Part shown: piece by piece, positions 20,153-31,345 of the stretch | How positions within the stretch are numbered: position 1 is the stretch's first letter | How the letters are laid out: the number at the start of each line of letters is the position of its first letter | Assembly: GCF_032854445.1 (NCBI RefSeq) | Contig: NC_088301.1 | Coordinates: 49,907,116-49,959,186, forward strand | Reading direction: 5' to 3' | DNA: 52,071 bases | Source of the DNA: Liolophura sinensis | Lineage: Eukaryota; Mollusca; Polyplacophora; Chitonida; Chitonidae | Program-made: the position numbers and the translations under genes | The notes under the pieces: model-generated | The model's database searches: none | The model's input: only the letters and a program-made list of their open reading frames with translations | Told to the model about the DNA's origin: nothing

Positions 20153-23100
20153 AAAGAAATGCTAACTGAGGTACATTGACAAGAAATACACACAAGAAAA
20201 TGACATGTAACAGACAAAGTTTTAGTCTACAGAGGTGGTAAAAGCTACATCAACTTCAGGAAATGGTTTAAACGGTATATAGGAAATACAGCACTTTCTC
20301 GCATTCAGAACGAAACAGACGACTACTTGACGCTCACAATGTAGTTTTTATGGCCTCAAAACATGAAATTTAGCTATTATAACACAAGTACTGGGGTTAC
20401 GGTTTTTAAATGTATTAACAGTGTTAGAGCTTATTCTCTTGGGAAAATGTAGCTGTGTTTGCTGTCTGACACACGATGCGGGTTTGGAGACGATACCCTG
20501 TCCACACGACGTCTCTGTTCTGATGAGCTGTGCAAAGGGACAGAAATCAATGAGCTAAAAGGGATGCATCTCACGCCAAGACATGTTTGACGTAATGTCC
20601 GCCGAAGCTTGTCTGTGTGTTCAGTCAATGGACGGTCAGCCCCGTGCGTGAAGGTCAGTGTTAAAACTGTACACAAACGTGCTCGTATCTGTCCGGCTAC
20701 TGGTCATTCTAATTTACCTGTTACATTCGAACGTTGCATACTGTAGTCACATGCTAGAAGGAAAGGCCACATGTACGCTCATAATCACTCGCTGTTCATG
20801 CATTTTGATCTCCGGAATCCGTGGCATATTCCATAATATCAATGATCACTCCCTTGATCACGTACGTTTTAACTTACATGCAGCCCGTTGGCTTATATTG
20901 TGAGTAATCTTACACTGTTATCAGTTCTGTTTTGCACACTTTAGATATGATATATTACTTCTTTAATCTGGATTCATTTCCAGATTTCCATTCAAGATCT
21001 CGCTGTTCGTTGGGCCTTGTAGTGTGACTTTATAAGCGGCCGACGACCGACCGTCTTTGTTTAGTATGATGTCTGTATACCTATCACGTGGGGAAGTTTC
21101 TCAGTAACCTACCAAAGGTCGGCAGTTTAACCCGGCTCTTCAGTATTGTATTAAATAAACAATCAAATAAGGATACAAAAAATTAACTGTGAAGTACACA
21201 GCTTGAATCAACAACAATAATGACCTTTCTGCAGATTGCGTAAACATACACAGAATGGTAGTAACTATTCTATTTATACAGCGTCAAGAAGATGTTAGGT
21301 TTACTTTGGGTACAGCTCAATTCGTACGCTTTTCCCAAGGAGCCATACATACCCATCATTCGAGAATGAAAATTTTCTGTGTTGCAAAATGCTGATGTAC
21401 TGACTAGTGTTAAAAGAGATGTTTTTAAACAAATGATATGTCGCAAACCCAGAAAAAGCGTCCATGACAAGGTAGAATTTTCAAAACATTTTGTGATAGT
21501 TTAATCTTATTTCAGGTGTGCTTCAAGGACATTATATCCTATTTTACAAGAATTTAATAAATCATTACGTATGGTATATAAGAACGACAAAAGTACTTGT
21601 ATTGGTAGAAGGATTATGAAAACCAGCTCACATCGAATGTCAGGAATTGTTTGCCATTGTCTTACCCAAAGTTAAACCTGTAGCACACGTATTCCTTGGG
21701 AATGAATGTACAGAGAGTGTTCCTTTAACACACACCCAGTATTCAACACTGATGACATGACAAGCTATGTACACTAGTTACATAACTCGGTTGTGCGTCG
21801 CAGCTTGACAGGGTGCCTAACATCGTGTGTCGTTAACCATTTTGTTTGCAGTGACAAAACTGTGCTAGTCCGTGTCTCAGCCTAGACTGGACGTTTCTGT
21901 TTAAATATTCGCTTAATTGGCAAGCCACACGTGGACCTTTTGTCATTAGTGGGTGTGAGAAAATGTGCTGATGCCATGATTACGATTAGGATAAATCAAT
22001 TGTTTTTTTTTTCTTTTCTTTGGTTTTTTGGTAATTGTAGACACATGTTACTCTGGTTTATCTCTGGTAAATCAGTTTGGTTCTTTTTTTTATCGCATTT
22101 TAGATTCTAGAAATTGCTTTTATAATTATCATAAACTGCTTGAAACGACTTCAGCAACGACGAAATATAGTTAAGTGTTTATCCTTGATCCACTCTGTGT
22201 GTGTGCATTGATGCTCATTGTTCAACAGCGTTATCAAGATAATGTGTCTTAGTGGCCGTAGTAAAGCTCTTGAAGCAATTTTTTTACGGAAATCGGACAT
22301 GTCCACAGATCTTTTGCATTTGTTTTGTAGGTAACTAAATGTATTTCACACATTTGCTCTTCAGTATCAGATACCTGGGGTAAACAGTTCCACGTCAGCT
22401 GTCTTGTCCGGATATCCGCTTGTCGACACCCGGGTTGCTGTTAATAAACATCGGGACCGTCTCCACCACGTGTTCGACCTGTGACAACACAGATATGTTT
22501 GTATGATATCGTCTACAGATGAGAGGATTAACTACCACACTGTCTTTGGGACAGAAACAACTCTGAGTAGCCAGTGGAGATTTTCCTCCATGTACTTTAG
22601 CTTATAACGGATTTACTTCCCATTTCCCCACCGAAACGAGCTGTTGTCCTCCGAGTAATATCTGAGTCGTCTACCCATAGGTATTAATACGTTGGTGGGG
22701 GTGAACATTTAAATGATACTGCAGCACAAGTGTTTTTAGAAGTCAGGTACTCAAGTACATTTTTTTCAAATGATATGCAAAAAGCCGCAAAGCCTCACAT
22801 GACTTAAACGTTCTGACAACCTTTCACTGAGTACAGTTGGAATATTCCGGAGATTAAGATTTGCAAGAGCAATCAAGCCAAAAATAGACACGAAAACACT
22901 TGATTGAACTCATTGAAAGCTATATTTTATAAAAAGCAAAGCGGTTATGCACAATGTGAGTAGATTAACTAATTTTAACTGCCCGTAAGGGACTGCGAAA
23001 TATTAAGGAACTGCGAAACATGGTTTAACATGGCCTGCATTTATTGGTACGTAAATATGCAATACGCTATACCTGTAAAACGTAAATTTGCTTTAAAATA

Positions 23101-23261
23101 ATCGCCACTGTATCATATGGTAAACCGAAATTGTGTGCCAAGATGATATGTACTTGGCGTATCGTTGTTCAGCTTTGGTGCTTGGGCCTATCATTAAGAT
23201 CTCTAGGCATGGTTTCTAAGCTCTCTATGCCAAACACTAACACAGGCAATTGGATGCTTAC
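20153..23261. other. No gene seen
   Basis: A long AT-rich stretch with a pyrimidine-rich run near 22003-22030. None of the open frames looks protein-like. Confidence 0.4.
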
Positions 23262-23322
23262 ATTTTTTATATCATTTCTTAGTACTTTGAAGTTTGTGCT
23301 TTATGGTTATTGGCCTTACGGT
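23262..23322 (+). repeat. Dispersed repeat family K, short copy
   Basis: TTTCTTAGTACTTTGAAGTT followed by TGGCCTTACGGTTATT matches the core of the family. It is only about 60 bp and diverged. Confidence 0.45.
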
Positions 23323-23698
23323 TATTTACATAGAACGGCGATCATGCTCGACGATTGTTACGCCAATATCTGTTACCACACCTGGCATCGTTTGATTTTT
23401 CAACATCACTGAATAATGTGATTATTTATGTGTTTGGAGCTGTGCTCTAAAAGTGTTCAGTTATAGATAACCACAGTGTGGTACCCGAGAAACTTCCTGA
23501 CATCAAACCTAGGCTGAAGCGTTGAGAACTAGATTTGAACACTCACTTTTGTCGATTGCATGACAATCGTATAGTGAGATAGTGCTTAAACCGATTGCCC
23601 TAAAAATGCTCATTCCTGTGTCAGAAAATTGCTGAAACGATGAGTATTTTGTTATTCCAGGACAGAACCAACTGCAACGAACGTTTTGCAACGCTTTT

Positions 23699-24030
23699 AC
23701 TATATAGTATGCAAACCTGTAAAGGCTGTAAGATTTCGCCACATAGCATAAGCCGGTAAAGGCTGTAAGATTTTGCTTTATAGCATAAGATGGTAAAGAG
23801 TTTAAGATTTCGCTATATAGCACAAGCCAATAAAGGCTGTAAGATTTCGCTATATAGCACAAGCCGGTAGAGCGTGTAAGTTCTCGCTATATAGCACAAG
23901 TCGTTAGAGGCTGTAAGATTTCGCTATTTAGCATAAGCCGGTAAAGGTTGTAAGTTTTCACTATATAGCACAAGCCGGTAAAGGTTGTAAGTTTTCGCTA
24001 TATATCTCACAAGTCGATAAAGACAGTAAG
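23699..24030. repeat. 37-bp minisatellite, about 9 units
   Basis: Units of about 37 bp contain TATAGCACAAGCCGGTAAAG and then GCTGTAAGATTTCGC. Each junction forms the palindrome GCTATATAGC. Units differ at several positions, and the last (TATATATCTCACAAGTCG) has an insertion. The array is unrelated to the 36-bp array. Confidence 0.9.
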
Positions 24031-27000
24031 CCTTATTTTCGGCGCAGACTCTAGGCTTTGATTGTAGGACAAATCTAGCGACTTCTGTATAAAACAGAGG
24101 ATGAATTATTCGCAGTGGAATTTTTCAAGTCGGGGAAAACGTCAGACATAATGAAACTGGAAACGTACCTGAAAATCAAAGCGCATGGATAGCGAAATAG
24201 TCGTAGAAATCAAGTATCCCTTCATGTTAAACATTATATTAAACCATAACTATATAACAACTTTAAAGCATAGCAACATTTTATGAAATATAGGGTCATG
24301 GGCTTTTAATGGACTAGATAATATCTCCGTGTAATAAAAAAGTTGATTTTCATCTAAAGTAGTAGGTAAATGTTACTGGGCACTGTCTATTTACCATGGA
24401 TAAACTCATGGCTGGTATTTGTGCACTATTTGGTAGATAATACATTCATATATATTCTGATTTATGCGGCTTCGATGGATGTGTTTTCGTTACGTTGGGA
24501 ATGCGAGGTGAGTCGCAAGTGGGATATTTCAGGATTTGTTGCGATCAACGGCAATCCTAGAAAGGGACTTTCTGTTTGAACGAACTTTACCTGCAGCCAA
24601 TATTTATGAAATTCCATATGAGTTTCGTGTCCTCATAATTCTGCTGGAGTGATAAGAGATGCAGAGATCGTCCATCAGCAAATAGATTCCAGAGTGTATT
24701 TTAACTTTACACCACAGGTGGCTTGCAGGTTCTCAACAGGTATGATGAAAACTGATCTCTGGTAACATATACCCTGGCACATCACAAAACATACAATGAA
24801 TCGTTCGCCTATATTCTTTATGCCCAAATGTTAGACTCTAATCCATTTTAAATGGTAAATAATAGTCACATTACAATCGGAATTTGCACCAGAAATCCTA
24901 AAATGTAATCTCGCGTGTAATTTTTTTATTACTTTAACGTTAATGGTAGTTATGCTATCAAAAAGAAATAATGCCAGTGTCAGTCGGGGATATTTTCTGT
25001 TTGTTTACCCCACGAATGCACAGATTCCAAAAGACCTGAAGTTTCTAAGTGTAAAAGGAATACTCTTTGGATCCTCTGGGTTAGCAAACATCGTAATTAG
25101 GTAAAACTGATTTTACACCTGATCTAAAACAGTACATTAACGTCACTTTCCTGGGTATTGCTCCTCGTCTTTTTCTTATGGCCATGTCGCTAACGGTAAT
25201 CAAACGTCTGTACGTATACAGGTATGTCAGTGCACCACTCAAGGTTGATACACCTCTGTTTAGCCACATATCTATGATGTACTGTTTACCCAAACTTTCA
25301 AAATTTGTTCTTTTGATATAAAAAATATAGTTTTTACAAGAACGGCGTATCTGGACACAAATATGTATGACAAATATTTGCCGTGAGTATTATACCTTTG
25401 CCAATAGGAGTGGTGACAGGGCTGTAATCAATTGAACAAACCGAACATGGTTCAGGCAGTGCTCGAGATGACATTTCCTCTATATTTTAAAACACGCTAC
25501 TCTTATTCTGTATAATCACTTAACTAAGGATATGAGTGATAACAACCAGAGCCATATAGTCAAGCTGCTCTCATATAATATCATACCTTGGAAATGGCAT
25601 GGCTACATAGTCCATGCACACAAAGATTGTATTTCAGTTTTCATTTTCATTTAATCACAAAGCGGTATCATGGAAAGTTGTTGTTTCAATTTCGGCGTTT
25701 GTTTTTAAACCTAAACTTGCTAGAGAGTGGTGTCTACACGGTACAGATAAAAGTTATCTATCTGCTAAGAGTATTCACGTTATGTGTGGCTTAATCTGAA
25801 GAAATGCATTTGACAATTATAATAAAATTAAAATCATTGATACAAAACCAGGTTGTTAAATTGAAAAGAGAAATAAAACAAAAATAAAGCCAAAACACCG
25901 GTAGCTATATTAGAGAACAGATAAAGTCAATGATTCTACTAGTGAGTTGGATGAACAACATTGATAATGTTGGGTGCCATTTGTCTGAAACGAAATTTTC
26001 TATTCATTTATCTTCAACTGTTTAAGAAATTCAAGGATAGCGTACTAGTGTGTTCAACATATAATACGTTACGCTCTCAGTAAAACCAACTTTAAAATTC
26101 AAATATTTCATAAGATTATATAAAGACAAGATATGTTACAATTTATGAAACGAATCACATTTATGTGCATGAATGATTGGCACTCAAATCAGCGCTTATA
26201 TAATACAAACGTACTATACATGTGCATGATATAGAGTATAAAGTCAAGCTGAGTTCTAGTTGTTGTCATCTTGTCCTTATCTAGATAGTAAACTTTACCT
26301 AATAAGGTGATGCAAGGGACACTGTATGAAGTATTTACACTGAAGTCCTAAGAAATTCGTGATAATAAACCACATCAAGGGCACTTGTGAATGCACGTGA
26401 TTGTAGATTGTTCCCCAACTACAGCGTCCTGTATATCTATTGCTCATAGTTTGAGCAGCATCATTCATGCCAACGGAGAAGAACGACCTTGGCAATGAAA
26501 TCATGGACTGATTGTATTCCTGTGAGTCCTGGAGCATCTATCATTGTTCCACCGCCATGCTTAGCGCCCTCTTCACATGATACTGTTGACAAGCGGGAAT
26601 CGTCGACATATCGCGTATATTGGAGATTCCCATGGACCTGATAGCGAGCGCGTGGCCTCGGACATGTATTTAGGTTCCATTGAAAAACTTCATTGGACAT
26701 AGTTAACTATGTCAGAGGTTAGAGGTCAAGGGAGAAAAGGAGGGCACAGCAGCTTAGCACCAAGCCTTTGCTTATGTCAACATTTAACACTTTACTGTGA
26801 ATGCTTTCTTCCATGTTTATCCCTTCAGCAAAATGTCTCAAGTACAACTCGATGCCATGCTATTCTTGAAACTACCAATATTTGGGAATTGTTTTGAGGT
26901 AGATGCGACATTCTTTTCTATTCTTTTTGTGGAGATACATTCGCGTTAAATGCTTAAATATGTTAGTTAATTTTAAATTTTCTCAGTTTCAGTGGAAGGG

Positions 27001-29494
27001 GAAAACATTGCATTTGAGTTCTTCCTTTTTCATTGCGGGATAAGTTATATTCTAGATCAAATGCAAAATCAGGGATTCTTTTTGAATAAATCTATAATCA
27101 GACAGCACTAAATCTTAAACTCGGTCAAAATAACGTTCACATTGATAGGATAATCGTTATATCTTTCACACATCGATAGCGCCAAGAAATGCTTGGCCAG
27201 TGGTCACTGGCGCACATCCAGAGTAAATTGCTGAAATCCAATCATCCCGAGTGTGACCTAGTTTGTCTAGTGCTGTCATTCTTCGCGTCTTTGTTTTTCA
27301 GCAACACTGCACTATAAATCGTGCAACGTTTTAAAATAAAGGGCCTGTAGATAACAACAGTCACATTTATACCGACGAAAACACGAGCCTGTTCTCATCC
27401 TCAAGCCTTTTGTTAAGACGTCAAGAGACATATACATGTATACTGGGGACATTGTACACAAAAGGTTGCAAGTCACAGAAATCATAAACTGCGTTTATGA
27501 TTACTATGAGAAACTTCTTCATTTTACATTCTATAACTTGAGTCCATTTTGCAGTTGAATGGAGTGAAGGAGGGTGCTTTGTGCAAAAGATGTATAAAAG
27601 GGTCAAACTTTCGAAATAATTTACAAACCATGTGAATCCCTGCGGAAAATTTTAATCATGCAGATTCCAAAAATTTATACCAGATTATGGCACCATTGTT
27701 CATTAAAACATAAGATAATGTAATTTTAATTGTTTTAGAAATATGTACGTTCTCGTTGGTTCAACCAGGGAATCAAGTTTTCTTCGGCACCCGATGATGT
27801 CTTACTCCCAGACCCATAAACCTGACAGCTTTAAAACTAAAAAAAATCTTGAGGACAGCGCTAAATAGCAATCAAATAAAAAAATAAAATATTTCTGAAT
27901 AAAGGTGTAACTGGTATATAACTTAATGACACACTACCATATATTTCCTCGTAAATCTATCTGTTACTTTGATCCTTCATTTTGACGTCATTGAAAGTAA
28001 ACAAACTGCAGTGGTGGATGAATATTGTATTAAGGTAAGCTTGAGGTACGGGTGTTTTATCTGTACGCTTGGCGTGCTTTATGATGTTTTATGCTTAAGA
28101 AACAAATTTTGTCTTTTTACACTGCAGACACCACGATGTCTGAGCGCAACCTTCATCAGAGTTGTTAGGCATTCTGTTACTTTTTGTTGGTTTAAGCTAA
28201 CACTATTCGCACAAACATATTATAATTACATGTATGAAAAACTTTGCTCTCTGGCCACCCCTTTGCTTTCTTCTGAAGGATAGGCTGACCTTGAAATCTC
28301 TTCACTTAGGGTTGCCTGTGCATTGTACCTGCCCTGTCAGTATATACAATATGGATTGCTTAAGGCTTAGATATTGCTATCAATATTTAAACTATGTCTT
28401 TCTTTTTATAATCAAATCAGGTGATAAGCAAGAACGTCTTTTATTTGCCAATTTTGCTTAATGCAACCGTTCTGAAATGCTGACGCCAACTGTATTCTGT
28501 AACACTGTGTTGATTGTGTGAACCAAACAGCAAAGTGGATAAGATAAGATCTATCTTCAAATGACTGAATCCATAAATATAGTCTTGATCTTTAATCCAA
28601 TTTCACTTTGCACCAAGCTTAAATTCTTTTGATATACCCTTATTAACAAAGTGAATTTTTCTGTATTCAGGACAGAATGTCACGTCAGTTTCAACTTACT
28701 GCAAACCCTGTGCTAATGAAACAGAAGTTTTATACTGTTGCGCACCAATTCCGTTCTTTCGAATGACATATTTCACTATCAGTTTTGAAAAACTTCAAAA
28801 GCACTGGGATAAGACGAGAGAAACCGGAGAGTTTCGGCCGACTGTAACTTAGTTTTAGTTGTATTCCAAGAGACACAAAAATTTATTTTATTCCCCCAAG
28901 AAAGTAGGTGAAAAAACCGTGTTGTCACGTATTGTAAAATTAGGTCCATTCCACACACCTGAATCCCGCTTCAGAAGAAGCATGGTATCACGTGTAAGCT
29001 CGTTATACAAAACATCCACGCTAGCTTGCGAAATTTTCAGCCGAGAAAAAAGAGCATTCTTCAACAACCACTTCCAAGACATATTGATTCACCGTTAGTG
29101 ACAATGAAGCTTCCGTATTTTTTAAAACTAAAACGTCGTTAAACCTACGTGCCCAAGAGAAAACCAACTAAATAAGAATAATAAAAATCATAATGTGCAA
29201 ACAACAAACTGCGAAGTGGTCAAAACTGAGACAATGAAAGTTCACACTCATTGTGATTTTATTTCTGGGCATGTTGTAACATTACATTTTTCATTAAATA
29301 GTCTCCGAAAGGTAGAATTAAACATCATACGAAAAAGATATGAAATCACATTAAACTATCCAGATATGATTTACTTCAGTTTTCTCTTTGGTGGGAGTCT
29401 CTTTACACTTTTCCCTCGCAGTAAGTACGTCAATTTATGTCCCAACTGTTCACCGTGGATGGGGAAAATTTTTATATTTTGTTTTCTTTGACAG
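24031..29494. other. No gene recognised; possible upstream part of the candidate at 29495
   Basis: Scattered splice-like sites occur (GCGAG|GTGAGT near 24508, TTAAG|GTAAGC at 28035), but no exon chain could be supported. The sequence could be introns of the gene ending at 29659. Confidence 0.3.
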
Positions 29495-30007
29495 GACATC
29501 AACATTGTCGATCACAAGCACCCTAAAGATACCACAACCAGGCAGCTGGCATGCTTCTGGTTGGAGAATAAAAGCTGGCGGTGCGTTTGTGAAAACACAA
29601 ACACAGGAGTGGTAGCGCTGTGCGAAGTCACGGGACTTGACTACTCGCATCGCCGCTGAAGTTATAATGTGGGTCCATGTTTTACCGGGCATGCCTAATA
29701 AAACTAAACGTGACCTCTCTCTGATGTTTTTGTATCGGCCGTAGAAATGCGAAATATTTAGGATGTTGTTCAGATGTTTGATGCGGTATTGTGGGCTGCT
29801 GGAAAAGACTGCTGCTGCAAATAGTTTGCGTCCAAACTTAACAGAACTCACATCGTCGTCGTATGGCTGAACCAAGGGCAAGATATTAGAAAAATGAACT
29901 TGTAGAGCTGTAAGCGCTTCTCTCAATAAAAAAAAAACCCCATTCTGTTCGGACAATATAACATCTTTTGCTATTATGACACATGTATAAATCTTCAGCT
30001 CTTTCAT
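29450..30007 (-). CDS. Open reading frame of 185 codons, unknown, antisense to the candidate exon
   Basis: The longest single-exon frame in the window apart from the chitin deacetylase. It starts with an ATG at 30005-30007 and runs through KLFAAAVFSSSPQYRIKHLN and RSRLVLLGMPGKTWTHI. I recognise no domain, signal peptide or membrane segment. Its second half is the complement of the candidate exon at 29495-29659, so at most one of the two is likely to be coding. It could also be a fragment of an unrecognised transposon. Confidence 0.2.
   Translation of the reverse strand: MKELKIYTCVIIAKDVILSEQNGVFFLLREALTALQVHFSNILPLVQPYDDDVSSVKFGRKLFAAAVFSSSPQYRIKHLNNILNISHFYGRYKNIRERSRLVLLGMPGKTWTHIITSAAMRVVKSRDFAQRYHSCVCVFTNAPPAFILQPEACQLPGCGIFRVLVIDNVDVLSKKTKYKNFPHPR
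29495..29659 (+). CDS. Candidate terminal coding exon, small Cys/Trp-containing C-terminus
   Basis: A polypyrimidine-rich acceptor (ATTTTGTTTTCTTTGACAG|GAC) opens a phase-0 frame of 54 codons. It includes QLACFWLENKSWRCVCENTN and ends in TGA at 29657-29659. AATAAA follows at 29697-29702, 38 bases after the stop, as expected of a last exon. Codon use and residue mix look protein-like, and the four cysteines (CxnCxCxnC) suggest a secreted or disulphide-bonded tail. No upstream exon could be joined with confidence and no family is recognised. A long minus-strand ORF (29450-30007) covers the same bases. Confidence 0.35.
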   Translation, partial: DINIVDHKHPKDTTTRQLACFWLENKSWRCVCENTNTGVVALCEVTGLDYSHRR

Positions 30008-31266
30008 TCATCATTTTTTTCTCAATATAAAATAGGATACGAGCTTGAAGTGGGTTATACCAGGAAAACATCGAACACCTCGTTTAACTCTCATGTTCCC
30101 ATATGTACAAAAAGCAAACCTTGCTTTCTCAATGTGAAAGCGCTTCTGAGACAACCCATAGCATGCAAGGTAAACAATATGCAGCAACATGCTCCAAGCG
30201 AGATATTTACGTTCGCTTAGATTTATATTTGTACCCTGATTTACTTGGCATTTCATACAGCATGCATATTTACTCCTGCAATTATCTTTATTCGCTTGTG
30301 CAACTCAGAGAGCTGGCTTCATTCAGGAATTCAGTAACATGGCTTATTTTCCAGATTCTTTATTTAAATTCTGTCATCGATTGTAAAGTCCGTTGTCGTT
30401 GCAGTCGGTCAATTCCTGGCCATTTTCCCGTATGCATAAGATTATACTCAACGGCATGTGTATTTTGTTTGCGTGGGCAAAGAATTCCAATATTAGAGTG
30501 TATTAGGAAAGATGAACCGTAGCAATGAATAACCTACTTCCATTGTTTCCCCATTATGTGCATAGCATGGGGATGTCCACCGTAGTAAGGTAGTAATACA
30601 TTTAGTAAGGCTAGTGTCTTTGTTGATGAGAATCTTCGGGTTCCATCACGTTTTGAATATAGTACCTTGTGGACCTTAGCAAATCAGGTAACGTCGCCAC
30701 AAACAGGCAGCCGTTGTCGTTTTCACGTAATGCTATAGAAGATTTATCCAGGCTTCTTACGCTACAGTTAGACACAGTTCTGCATGTGTGGCCACTGTTC
30801 CTGACGTTGGTTCCGGGAAGAGTAAATTGCATGAAACGCAACGTTCCTTCTATTGTGAACATATTTCGTCTCTCAGAGAAAAGACCCATACATAAATCAA
30901 CCGTGAACACCAATTCTTAAACAAAAAATCATAGATCCAGAAAAGTAAAGCTTGATACCTGTACTAAAAACGCCTTCATAAAATTTCAGTGACATCTGAA
31001 AGATGTAAACGACAGGAAATCCAAATCAAACTCAAAGTTCGGAATCAATATTCAGGTCAAAAGAACTGTTAAGTATAATATCCTTGTCACAGTAATAAAT
31101 ATTCGTTTTGTTGCCTGCTCGCTGTCTTTAAGGAATGTCACGATTAGATTTATGGTAGGGCTAAATTCCATGCAACGAACAACACGTGTCTATATGTGTG
31201 TAGGCCTAAAGATGACTACAGAAGTCGTGCATTAAAGATATCGTTTGGGTAGTTTGCTATGTAGAA
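30008..31266. other. No gene seen
   Basis: The frames at 30103-30522 (+) and 30611-30913 (-) have no family resemblance and lack convincing splice context. Confidence 0.35.
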
Positions 31267-31345
31267 AAATCAGAGCAGCGACGACAGGGTGATAGATGGC
31301 AAATGGTCACAGGTAACCAGTGAAATACTATCTCTTGTCAGTTTA
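31267..31345 (-). repeat. Dispersed repeat family M, inverted 3'-end copy
   Basis: The reverse complement reads TAAACTGACAAGAGATAG, ATTTCACTGG, then ACCATTTGCCATCTATCACC and CTGTCGTCGCTGCTCTG, a close match to the end of 14077-14275. Confidence 0.6.

Noticed and set aside
27983-27990. Perfect CRE palindrome TGACGTCA
   Set aside because: A single 8-mer without an identified promoter nearby is expected by chance in 52 kb.
27969-28034. Upstream exon ending at TTAAG|GTAAGC that would join in phase 0 to the candidate exon at 29495
   Set aside because: The phase fits, but no acceptor or start could be found for it, and one phase match in three is expected by chance.
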